Part shown: positions 41,666-49,397 of the stretch, piece by piece
Layout: every line of letters starts with the position of its first letter
How positions within the stretch are numbered: the first letter of the stretch is position 1
Position numbers and translations under genes: made by a program
Assembly: GCA_964386865.1 (NCBI GenBank)
Contig: CAYLUN010000036.1
Span: forward strand, 1-51,352
From: CAYLUN01 sp964386865
GTDB taxonomy: Bacteria > Verrucomicrobiota > Kiritimatiellia > RFP12 > UBA1067
DNA length: 51,352 nucleotides
Direction of reading: 5' to 3'
The notes under the pieces: model-generated
The model's database searches: none
Told to the model about the DNA's origin: nothing
What the model saw: only the letters and a program-made list of their open reading frames with translations

Positions 41666-41773
41666 AGTGGCTGAGGAATCCCGTTTTCTCGTTCGCTTCT
41701 GGGTCTGCTAAGGAACGGATATTAAACCAAAGATGGGCGGATCGGAACACCTATTTTTTCTGCGCTTACCCCA

Positions 41774-41803
41774 TTGCCAGCCCCGATCACGATCTGCTAT
41801 AGT
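41774..41803 (+). promoter_or_regulatory. Promoter of tRNA-Glu
   Basis: TTGCCA (41774-41779), an 18-bp spacer and TATAGT (41798-41803), 13 bp before the mature tRNA end. Confidence 0.65.
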
Positions 41804-41816
41804 ATCGGCCACTTTT

Positions 41817-41891
41817 GCGCCCATCGTCTATCGGTTAGGACACAAGGTTTTCATCCTTGGAAGCGGAGTTCGACTCTCCGTGGGCGCGCCA
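41817..41891 (+). tRNA. tRNA-Glu(TTC)
   Basis: A 75-nt cloverleaf: acceptor GCGCCCA pairs with TGGGCGC, the anticodon stem is CAAGG/CCTTG with loop TTTTCAT giving anticodon TTC, and the T-arm is CGGAG-TTCGACT-CTCCG. The 3-prime end, including discriminator G and CCA, is encoded. A promoter lies just upstream. The 3-prime half overlaps, in antisense, the last codons of the recombinase remnant at 41851-43020, which marks it as a probable integration site. Confidence 0.95.
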
Positions 41892-43020
41892 ATCTAAAAT
41901 ATACGTCCTGTTTCTGTTGTATCACGTTGATAATCGGACTACTTGCGCCCGTTCCAAATCCTTCAGCCATAGAATAGGCTAATCCGGAGGGGAATAGAAC
42001 GCGCTGGAACCGCTGCCGGTTGTCCAAGTCCAGCTTGTCCAAGATCAACACCGTGTTTCGGAACATGTACTCCGCGCAGTTCAAGACCCCTTCGATGTCC
42101 AGTTCATCAAGTTCGGAGTCGTGGGCTTGCACGCGGGTGATGGCGATCTCGGCGCTCAATTCGGCCGCCTTGTCTTGATAGACCTCGTCGGCTATCTTAC
42201 CCTTGCACATCAAGTCGAGCAACCGGCTCTGCTGCGCCTTCAAGTCCTCAAGCCGCTTCCGCTGGGCAGCCTGTTCGGCTAGAGCGGCGGTGTGCCGTCC
42301 CTTCCACAGGTCAATGACACGGTCACGAAAGAGCCGCAGGCGGGGCGCGGTCACTTCGGTGACGTTGCGGCTAAGGTACTGACGGAACGCTTCCTCTAGC
42401 CCGTCTCGCTTAACGTGGACCGCCAGGCACGCCTTGTTGCGGCAGCGGTAGTAGGGATACCGCCCCCCTGACCCGCCCCGGGAGAATGACGCCGTCAGTG
42501 GACTGCCACACGCCCCACAGAGTACGAACTGCCGAAGCGGGAAAGCCTCGTTGTTGACACGGTGAGGTGTGGCCACGTGACCCTTGCCGGCCAGGATCAT
42601 CTGAACGCGGTCAAAGACCTGCCCCTCGATCAACTCCTTGAACCGCGCCTTAATCACCCGGCCACCGACCAGCTTCCCAGTTATAGCCAGCTTGAGGGCC
42701 CGGCGTCCGCGGTTCTTGGCCCTTATGATCAGACCACGCTTAATGAGCCGCGCTATGGCCCTGCTGACTGTCCGCTCATCGCAGCCCAGTTCATACGCCA
42801 AGCGGTCGTTGGACGCAGTGCAGCGGCCGGCCCGCTTCCGGTGGGAATACATCCAGATCTTGCCCAGAAGGACACGCTCCACTATGCTGAGATCCGGCAA
42901 ATCGTAGACAATCCCTATGGGCACGATCCAAGGATACTCATTCCGTTCCAACCGGGACTCGGGGTCAACCTCAACCACACGCTTCTCATCGTTCTCGTCC
43001 GCCATAACCTGCCTGCTCAT
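41851..43020 (-). CDS. Helix-turn-helix protein joined to the C-terminal part of a large serine recombinase
   Basis: A 389-aa hybrid. Residues 30-120 are a winged-helix/HTH_36-like DNA-binding domain (LSIVERVLLGKIWMYSHRK, RLAYELGCDERTVSRAIARL). From about residue 128 the sequence is the recombinase region of a large serine recombinase (EGQVFDRVQMILAGKG), with a zinc ribbon (Cys168, 171, 193, 198: LCGACGSPLTAS, YYRCRNKAC), coiled coil (RKRLEDLKAQQSRLLDLMCK), and VLFPSGLAYSMAEGFGTG. The N-terminal resolvase domain with the catalytic serine is missing. The last 13 codons are antisense tRNA-Glu. AGGAGG lies nine bases before ATG 43020. It is probably non-functional as a recombinase and may act only as a DNA-binding protein. 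Confidence 0.8.
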   Translation of the reverse strand: MSRQVMADENDEKRVVEVDPESRLERNEYPWIVPIGIVYDLPDLSIVERVLLGKIWMYSHRKRAGRCTASNDRLAYELGCDERTVSRAIARLIKRGLIIRAKNRGRRALKLAITGKLVGGRVIKARFKELIEGQVFDRVQMILAGKGHVATPHRVNNEAFPLRQFVLCGACGSPLTASFSRGGSGGRYPYYRCRNKACLAVHVKRDGLEEAFRQYLSRNVTEVTAPRLRLFRDRVIDLWKGRHTAALAEQAAQRKRLEDLKAQQSRLLDLMCKGKIADEVYQDKAAELSAEIAITRVQAHDSELDELDIEGVLNCAEYMFRNTVLILDKLDLDNRQRFQRVLFPSGLAYSMAEGFGTGASSPIINVIQQKQDVYFRLARPRRVELRFQG

Positions 43021-43227
43021 TGTCCGTTTCCTCCTCGCACGGAATAGCAGATCAAAAATAAGCGGGACGTCCGACCACAAATTTGCTCTTTCAATTGGGA
43101 GGGTTATTGCAGTGAAAGTACTCCATCAACGGGGGTATTTGCTGGAGTAACGGACGGGCAATGCCGAGGGAAAGGCAGGTGCTACGTATAGCGCAGATTG
43201 CCATGCGACCGGGTGGCCGCCAGGTCG

Positions 43228-44133
43228 TCACGCTTTGGCGACGCCGTCGACGAGCTGATGGATTAGGGACGGGCTCATCTTTGTACTATGTTTGAGGTAG
43301 CGTATCGCAACGGTTGACGGGGACGGGAACCTGTGCCGTCGAATTTCTTGCTCATCCAGGACCATCATCCCGGCTTCGTCGCGCCGGAGGCAGTCGGGTA
43401 ACCAGCGGAACAGTTCGTCGTTGTTCTTAGTCTTCCTGTAGCATTCGTGCAGTAATTCACCATACGCGACCAGGTCGTCGTACGCCTGGCGGAGCTGCGC
43501 CGGATTGTAGTCGTGCTGGCGCTTACGCCCGGGCTTTGGCGCATGAGCACGGGCAAGCAGATCATCGGCCAACTTTTTAATCTCGCTGTCCGCGCTATTC
43601 CAAGAGGCGTAGACCCAGCGCGCAATCGCGGACTGTACCACCAGGCAATCGAGCAGTGCGAGGGGATGGGCTCGGGCGAGATCCGCCAGCCCGGCGTCGC
43701 CGTCCTGAACCGCCCGACAATCGGCCTCCTTCAGCGTATACGTGGAACAAACTATCCTTGCGCCAGTTGGATCTTCCCTATATTCCGCAGCCGCTTGCTT
43801 GGAGAACTGGGCCACGCTGTTCTGAAGATACAGCGGTGCGTGGTCGTGGATGGTGGCGGCCCGAATCTCCATGTCGATCGCCAGCAACGAGATGCCGTCG
43901 GGATTGAAGTCATTGACGGCGCTCGCCTGCCGCCAAACTTGCCGTCCAGCAATGGACGTGTAGCGCAGGTCGGTGTTCACCGGTGGACGAGGCGGCTGCG
44001 CCAGATCTTTCATAAACCCAAAGGGGGTGAAAGAGGGTATTTGAGCCGGGTCATGCGCCTCGCCGTCCCGTTGCTGTTTCGCGGTGACGCCCCTCTTTCC
44101 GCCCGTCTTTGACTCTGGTTTACGCTTCGTCAT
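43228..44133 (-). CDS. Hypothetical protein, 301 aa, island-borne
   Basis: A 301-aa protein of no family I recognise. It starts with a Lys/Arg-rich segment (MTKRKPESKTGGKRGVTAKQ) and a proline-rich patch (QPPRPPVNTDLRYTS), followed by a mostly helical body (SEIKKLADDLLARAHAPK, PAQLRQAYDDLVAYGELLHE) and the C-terminal STVAIRYLKHSTKMSPSLIH. No transmembrane segment, signal peptide or catalytic motif is visible. AGGA precedes ATG 44133 by seven bases. It stands between the recombinase remnant and the restriction block with gaps on both sides (207 and 91 bp), so it is probably transcribed alone. Confidence 0.7.
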   Translation of the reverse strand: MTKRKPESKTGGKRGVTAKQQRDGEAHDPAQIPSFTPFGFMKDLAQPPRPPVNTDLRYTSIAGRQVWRQASAVNDFNPDGISLLAIDMEIRAATIHDHAPLYLQNSVAQFSKQAAAEYREDPTGARIVCSTYTLKEADCRAVQDGDAGLADLARAHPLALLDCLVVQSAIARWVYASWNSADSEIKKLADDLLARAHAPKPGRKRQHDYNPAQLRQAYDDLVAYGELLHECYRKTKNNDELFRWLPDCLRRDEAGMMVLDEQEIRRHRFPSPSTVAIRYLKHSTKMSPSLIHQLVDGVAKA

Positions 44134-44224
44134 GTCCTTGTCCTACCATCTGTCTCCGTCTGCTGTCGCACACGCGAGCGCGACACCCCCGCCCCTTCGT
44201 GGGTGTCGCGCCACCGACTCCGCT

Positions 44225-44953
44225 TCAGTATTCCCACGTCGCGTTGGCGAGCGGGGCGGCGTTCAGCTCCTGCTGCCGCGCCCGCCATTGGGGCAGGTGC
44301 TTGTCCATCAACGAGACGAACTTGTCGTCGTGATGCCGTTCAAGCAGGTGCACCAGCTCGTGGACCACGATGTACTCCAGGCAGCGCACCGGCTTCTTGG
44401 CCAGCTCCAGGTTCAGCCAGATGCGCCCCGCCTTCGGGGTGCAGGTTCCCCACCGGGTCTTCATCCTCTTGATGCCCCAGCCGTTCACCCTCGCCCCGAT
44501 CACCGGCTGCCACCGTTCCAGCAGCGCCGGAATCAGCGCCTTCAACTCACTCCGATACCACCGGTAAAGAATCTCTTCGCGCTGCTCCACGGTAGAGCCA
44601 GGCCGCACCTGCAGAGTGATGCCCGATTTACCGCGCACAAGCACTTTGGCCGGGCCGTCACGCTCCTCCACGCGCAGCCTATACCGTGCGCCCAGAAAGT
44701 AGTGGCTCTCGCCGCCGACCATCTCACGCCGGGACTGCCGGGGCTGGGCGGCGAATTTCGCCTGCTGGCGCTTGATCCAGCCCAGCTTGGAAACGACCGC
44801 CAGCCTCACCACCTCGTCGCCGACCCGATGCGGCGCCGCCACGCGCACACGGCCGTTAGGCGGATAGACGCCGAGATGCAGGTTGCGGATGTCCTTGCGG
44901 ACAACCTGCACCTGAATCCCGCTGACCGTGATCTGGGTCTTGTCAGTATTCAT
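44225..44953 (-). CDS. YgjP-like (DUF45/M48-type) metallopeptidase
   Basis: A 242-aa protein ending in a zinc peptidase motif: HELVHLLERHH at residues 198-208 follows RWGTCTPKAGRIWLNLEL and CLEYIVVHEL, the exact signature of YgjP-like (DUF45) proteins. ATG 44953 overlaps the hsdR stop by 11 bp, so it is translationally coupled to hsdR. This gene is frequently the last gene of type I restriction operons; its role there is not established. No signal peptide is present, so it is cytoplasmic. Confidence 0.88.
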   Translation of the reverse strand: MNTDKTQITVSGIQVQVVRKDIRNLHLGVYPPNGRVRVAAPHRVGDEVVRLAVVSKLGWIKRQQAKFAAQPRQSRREMVGGESHYFLGARYRLRVEERDGPAKVLVRGKSGITLQVRPGSTVEQREEILYRWYRSELKALIPALLERWQPVIGARVNGWGIKRMKTRWGTCTPKAGRIWLNLELAKKPVRCLEYIVVHELVHLLERHHDDKFVSLMDKHLPQWRARQQELNAAPLANATWEY

Positions 44954-47900
44954 GCTGGTTCTTGACGATCTCCAGGATCTGGTCGGCGCGGTTCCCGTCA
45001 TTGAGCACGGACTCGATCGCCAGCTTCACCCGCTTGACCTTGACCTTGTTCGACCGCCACTCGTCCTGCCGGCTCTCGTGCACAGCCATGTCGACGGCCG
45101 ACGCCAACGCCTCGTCGCGGCCGAGGTTGTCGTACAGCGCCCGCTTGGCCGGCGTGTTCACGGCCGCCGGGTACGTGCCGCCGACGGCCGGGTTCTTCGC
45201 CTTCCGCGTGAGTTCGACGATCTGACGCAGATACTCCTGATAGCTGATCGCCGCCTGCTTGCGCAGCTCGATCAGCGCGTCCAGCAGCTCCGACATCCGC
45301 TCGTAGTACTTCGGGTTGATCGGCTGCTCGTCGATGATCAGCCGGCGGACGTTGTTCTCGATGGTCTCGGCCGCGGACTTCTGGTTCTTGCGGATGCCCT
45401 TGGGCAGGGAGTCCAAGGCGTCGGCCCCGCGCTCGACGATCAGCTCGATCAGCGACAGGTCGTCGAAGGCGGAGACCTTCTCGCTCTCCTCGGCGCGGAT
45501 GTAGGTGTCGATCAGGTGGCGCATGGCCGGCTCGTACAGCTTGAGGTCGATGGCGTCGCCGCTGTGCTTCTTCACCTCGTCCCGCACATTCTCGTAGTGG
45601 GTCACCTCGGCCTTGATCGCGGCGGCCTCGGCGGCCGTGTAGCCGGCGTCCTGCATCTCGTTCGCGATGGCTGCGTAGGCGCGTACCAGCGCTGACGTGA
45701 GCTTGTAGAGCGCCAGCCGCTTGGGCTCGTTCTCCTTCAGCCGCCCGGCGTTGCCTTCCTGGGCGGAGAAGTAGCGGAAATACGCCTGCGAGTCCTTTGG
45801 CTTCTCCACAGGCTCGCACAGCGACTTGACCGCTTCGCGGGCCTCTTCCAGATGCTCCCTGGCTTCCGCCAGCCGGTCCTTCAGCAAACCAGCCACGTCC
45901 TCCTTGACGTAGCCGTCGAGGGCGCCGGAGGTGTAATCCTTAACAGCGCCCTCCAGGCTCTTGAACAGGTCCTTGTAATCGATGATGTAGCCGTATTCCT
46001 TGTCGTCGCCGTCCAGCCGGTTCACGCGGCAGATGGCCTGGAACAGGCCGTGGTCCTGCATCTGCTTGTCGATGTAGAGATACGTGGCGGGCGGCGCGTC
46101 GAACCCCGTGAGCAGCATGTCGACGACGATCAGCAGCTTCATCTGGCCGGGATCGTCGATGAACCGCTTCTTCGCGGCCTTCTCGAAGGCCTCGGATTTC
46201 TTGACGGCCTCCTCCGGCGGCTCCTTGAACCAGTCGGCCAGCATCTTCTGGTAGATGGCGTACTGGTGGAGCTTCTCGGTCTCGCCCTCGCCCGACTCCT
46301 CGCCCTTGATGCTGGCCGCCGTCGGCGCGTAGGAGGTGATGATCGCGCACTTGCCGGCCATGCCGGTCGCGGAGAACAGCTCGTAGAATTTGCACGCCTC
46401 GTAAATGCTGCCGGCCACCAGCAGGGCGTTGCCGTGGCCGCTCTTCAGGCGGTCGCGGGTCTCCATGTCCATCAGGATGTCGGCCACGATCTTCTCCAGC
46501 CGGCCCTTGCAGCTCAGGACCGTCTGCATCGTGCCCCAGCGGCGCTTGAGCTGGGCCTTGGCCAGATCGGTCAGGCCCGTGGTCTTGACCTCGAACCACT
46601 GGTCGATCTTGGACTGGGACGTGATGCTCTGGTCGATGTCCCTCGCCTCGTAGCGCAGATCGAGCACCACGCCGTCCTTCACGGCCTCGTCGAACTTGTA
46701 GGTGTGGATATAACCGCCGAAGGTCTCGATGCTCCGCTTCCTGTCGGCCTTGAGCAGCGGCGTGCCGGTGAAGCCGATGAACATCGCGTCGGGCAGGATG
46801 GCCTTCATGGCGTCGTGCAGCATGCCCGACTGGGTGCGGTGGCACTCGTCCACGAACACGTAGAGGTCGCCCTTGGCAACGAACCCCGTCGGCAGGGCCT
46901 GCTTCACCTCCTTGATGTAGGCGTCGACGTCCCCGACCTCTTCGCCTTCCTCCTTTCCGCCGAACTTGTGGATCAGGGAACACAGCAGCCACGGCGTGGT
47001 GGTGTTGAGCTTGGCGATCAGGTCCGCTCCGCTCCTGGTCCTGTAGATGGCCTCGTTGACGCCTTTGTAGACCTTTTCGATCTGCTCGTCCAGTTCGGTG
47101 CGGTCGGTGATGATCAGCACGCGGGCGTCCTTCCGGCCCTTGCGCTCGGCGTTCTCACGGATCCATTTAGACAGCCAGACCATCGTCAGGCTCTTGCCGC
47201 TACCCTGGGTGTGCCAGATGATGCCGCCTTCCCGGCGGCGAACGCGTTCCTGGGCGGCACGCACGCCGAAATACTGGTGATGGCGGCAGAGCTTCTTGAC
47301 GCCGGCGTCGAATACGATGAAGTCGTGAATAAGCTCAAGCAGGCGGGCCTTGCCGCACATCTGGAGCAGCGACCGGTCCAGCGGATTCTCGACGCCGCCG
47401 GGCTCCTTCCAGGTCAGGTAGTACTTCTCGGGGGTCTCGATGGATCCGTAGCGCATCCCCTCGGTGTCGTTGCCGGCCATCACGAGCTGGATCGTGGAAA
47501 AGAAGTGCTCTATGAAAATCTTTTTCTGGTTGTCCAGGTTCTGCCGGATGCCTGCGGCCACCGACACCGTGGAGCGCTTCAATTCCAGTACGGCCAGCGC
47601 GATGCCGTTGACGTACAGCACGATGTCGGGGCGCTTGTTGAAGGCGTGGGGATCGGCGGCGGTGACCGCCACCTCTTCGGCGACGGCGAAATCGTTGTTC
47701 TCGGGATGCTTCCAGTCGATCAGCCAGACATCATCGGTGTTCTGACCCACGTCCGGCCTGACCTTCACGCTGTAGCGCAGCAGGTCGTAAACGGCGCGGT
47801 TGCGCTCGTACAGGCTCTTGCTCGTGTCATTGGCGGCCTTGTCGGCAATGCGGATCGCCCTCTCGCGCTGCGCGTCCCCAACGCCGGCCCTTCTCAGATA

Positions 47901-48041
47901 GGCCTGCAGCAGATCCGGCTCGATGTTACGGTTGCCGGCGCGCTCGGTCCAATCGCCGAGGTAGGTGTACCCCAGCTTGTCCCTGAACAGGGCGATCACC
48001 CTGTTCTGAGTGGCGCGTTCTGGCTGTCCGATGGTACTCAT
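44943..48041 (-). CDS. hsdR: Type I restriction enzyme R subunit (HsdR)
   Basis: A 1032-aa HsdR. The N-terminal nuclease domain has the PD...ELK motif (PDIVLYVNG at 138-146, ELK at 153-155). The helicase motor has Walker A HTQGSGKSLT (277-286), DECHR (398-402) and FIGFTGTPL. The C-terminal part is helical, as in the R subunit's contact region. It translocates DNA and cuts at a distance from the site recognised by HsdS. With hsdS present but hsdM outside the window, the complete enzyme needs an hsdM just beyond 51352. The gene appears intact. Confidence 0.96.
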   Translation of the reverse strand: MSTIGQPERATQNRVIALFRDKLGYTYLGDWTERAGNRNIEPDLLQAYLRRAGVGDAQRERAIRIADKAANDTSKSLYERNRAVYDLLRYSVKVRPDVGQNTDDVWLIDWKHPENNDFAVAEEVAVTAADPHAFNKRPDIVLYVNGIALAVLELKRSTVSVAAGIRQNLDNQKKIFIEHFFSTIQLVMAGNDTEGMRYGSIETPEKYYLTWKEPGGVENPLDRSLLQMCGKARLLELIHDFIVFDAGVKKLCRHHQYFGVRAAQERVRRREGGIIWHTQGSGKSLTMVWLSKWIRENAERKGRKDARVLIITDRTELDEQIEKVYKGVNEAIYRTRSGADLIAKLNTTTPWLLCSLIHKFGGKEEGEEVGDVDAYIKEVKQALPTGFVAKGDLYVFVDECHRTQSGMLHDAMKAILPDAMFIGFTGTPLLKADRKRSIETFGGYIHTYKFDEAVKDGVVLDLRYEARDIDQSITSQSKIDQWFEVKTTGLTDLAKAQLKRRWGTMQTVLSCKGRLEKIVADILMDMETRDRLKSGHGNALLVAGSIYEACKFYELFSATGMAGKCAIITSYAPTAASIKGEESGEGETEKLHQYAIYQKMLADWFKEPPEEAVKKSEAFEKAAKKRFIDDPGQMKLLIVVDMLLTGFDAPPATYLYIDKQMQDHGLFQAICRVNRLDGDDKEYGYIIDYKDLFKSLEGAVKDYTSGALDGYVKEDVAGLLKDRLAEAREHLEEAREAVKSLCEPVEKPKDSQAYFRYFSAQEGNAGRLKENEPKRLALYKLTSALVRAYAAIANEMQDAGYTAAEAAAIKAEVTHYENVRDEVKKHSGDAIDLKLYEPAMRHLIDTYIRAEESEKVSAFDDLSLIELIVERGADALDSLPKGIRKNQKSAAETIENNVRRLIIDEQPINPKYYERMSELLDALIELRKQAAISYQEYLRQIVELTRKAKNPAVGGTYPAAVNTPAKRALYDNLGRDEALASAVDMAVHESRQDEWRSNKVKVKRVKLAIESVLNDGNRADQILEIVKNQHEY

Positions 48042-48128
48042 AAGATTCTGTCCATTACAGAGTTAAGGCTATTCGTCAAAATTCGCCTTGCATGTCTGGC
48101 CCACTTTGTTACTCTAATGCCAATTCAT

Positions 48129-48683
48129 CTACCATGTGTAGACCGAGTTTTCGGGGTCGTCGCTTGCGGCGGCCCCAGTCTTTTTTTGGTAGTCCTTCCA
48201 GTCGCGTTCGAAGTCTTCCTTTGCTCGCTTGTACTTCACCAAGAATGCGGTCTTGAACAAGAAGTAGTCGCTACGCTCCCAAAGAATGACGGCATACTCA
48301 TGGTCGTAAAGCCACAACACCCATGGCTGGTTACCGTCGCGTTTATTCTGCGGGAACACGCGTATGCGCTTGTCTGCCCCCGCATTCCTGATGCACCATG
48401 CAATCCAGTGGATACGCTTGCAACGCTCTGGGTCAATATTGCGGTCGTCTTCCAGCTTTGACCCTGGCTTTCCCTCCTGCATTACATGCCAAAAAGCGTA
48501 GTGTTTCCCATGCGACTCGGGTTGAAATCGACACCGCACTTTCAAACCCTGAAAAGTCAGTCCTCCATATGCCACATCCCTCTTGTAGATGGCATACAGC
48601 CTGTCCAGATACTCATTGAACCGGACGACGTAATCACCGGGCAGCGAGTTGTTCATCTCGACGAAAGCAGGGATGTCGTTCAT
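48129..48683 (-). CDS. Unknown 184-aa protein embedded in the type I restriction operon
   Basis: A 184-aa protein with no family I recognise: DIPAFVEMNNSLPGDYVVRF, then a charged, aromatic-rich body (KHYAFWHVMQEGKPGSKLED, DPERCKRIHWIAWCIRN, NQPWVLWLYDHEYAVILWER) and a basic helical end (YKRAKEDFERDWKDYQKKTG). It has no signal peptide or membrane segment. It starts at ATG 48683, just 2 bp after the DUF3800 gene's stop, and lies 87 bp before hsdR. The near-contact with DUF3800 suggests the two work as a pair. Confidence 0.75.
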   Translation of the reverse strand: MNDIPAFVEMNNSLPGDYVVRFNEYLDRLYAIYKRDVAYGGLTFQGLKVRCRFQPESHGKHYAFWHVMQEGKPGSKLEDDRNIDPERCKRIHWIAWCIRNAGADKRIRVFPQNKRDGNQPWVLWLYDHEYAVILWERSDYFLFKTAFLVKYKRAKEDFERDWKDYQKKTGAAASDDPENSVYTW

Positions 48684-48685
48684 GG

Positions 48686-49387
48686 TCAAGCCTGAGCCCT
48701 CCAATGGAAGACATTCAGCTTGGGTTCTCGGAGCAGGGTATTCTTGAGAAGTGACCGTCCAGTAAGCTCCTCAACATGACGAACCAGCGCAAGTTTAGCC
48801 GCACTTGTACGGAGCCCCCGGTTCGCATAAGTAACAACACCGTTCAGCAAGTCGCAAAGTTGGATCTGCTCGACCTCGTGGGAATGGACGATCTGAATGT
48901 TCTCGATGATCTTATGGTCGAAATCGTACATGCTGTTGCATAGCACGTCATGCAGCTTACGGATTTTCTCGCCCCCCAGCGTGTCCTTCTTGTCCACATA
49001 GATACGGAAGAGCCGATCAGGCGAAATCAACGGCTCCAGCAACTGGAAGTACATTTTGTAGTACCACTGGTCATGGGACTGACTGAAGCGATCGTGATCC
49101 AGTTGTCCTTTGTCCGGAATAACCCAGGCCCGATATCCGAGATCGGGGTCACAAAAGAAATAGTCAATCGTCTCCTTGTAAAATCCGAACTTGCCGTTGG
49201 ACACCTTAGTCCACTTCGTTTCAAAGACGGGTTTCATGCCGTTGCTCCGCTTGATTTCGCGCAGCTTAACAGCCACCTCTCTCGCTTTCAACGCAGGGCA
49301 GGTGAGCGCCCCCAGCAACATAACGGGGGACCCGTCGTGTTGAAGATGACAGCTTTCATCACAATAGATATTGATGACGTCGTTCAT
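48686..49387 (-). CDS. DUF3800 protein (RNase H-like fold) embedded in the type I restriction operon
   Basis: A 233-aa protein of the DUF3800 family: NIYCDESCHL at residues 6-15 carries the conserved YxDES acidic motif, FRIYVDKKD is the second strand with an Asp, and IQLCDLLNGVV holds the terminal Asp, an arrangement like RNase H-fold nucleases. DUF3800 proteins are often found in defence islands, but their activity is poorly known. The gene lies 10 bp after hsdS and just before the 184-aa unknown, making a two-gene insert between hsdS and hsdR. Confidence 0.85.
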   Translation of the reverse strand: MNDVINIYCDESCHLQHDGSPVMLLGALTCPALKAREVAVKLREIKRSNGMKPVFETKWTKVSNGKFGFYKETIDYFFCDPDLGYRAWVIPDKGQLDHDRFSQSHDQWYYKMYFQLLEPLISPDRLFRIYVDKKDTLGGEKIRKLHDVLCNSMYDFDHKIIENIQIVHSHEVEQIQLCDLLNGVVTYANRGLRTSAAKLALVRHVEELTGRSLLKNTLLREPKLNVFHWRAQA

Positions 49388-49397
49388 GGCAAGTTCC

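Noticed and set aside
41666..41816. Promoter for the radical SAM gene
   Set aside because: A TAATAT-like box is present on the minus strand but no acceptable -35 was found at the right distance; not reported.
41851..43020. Intact large serine recombinase
   Set aside because: There is no N-terminal resolvase domain or catalytic serine motif; the N-terminus is a winged-helix domain.
45852..48461. Long 869-codon open frame on the plus strand
   Set aside because: It is the antisense of hsdR, with composition of a shadow frame (Leu/Val/Arg/Asp-rich, no domain motifs), while the minus strand holds unmistakable HsdR motifs.
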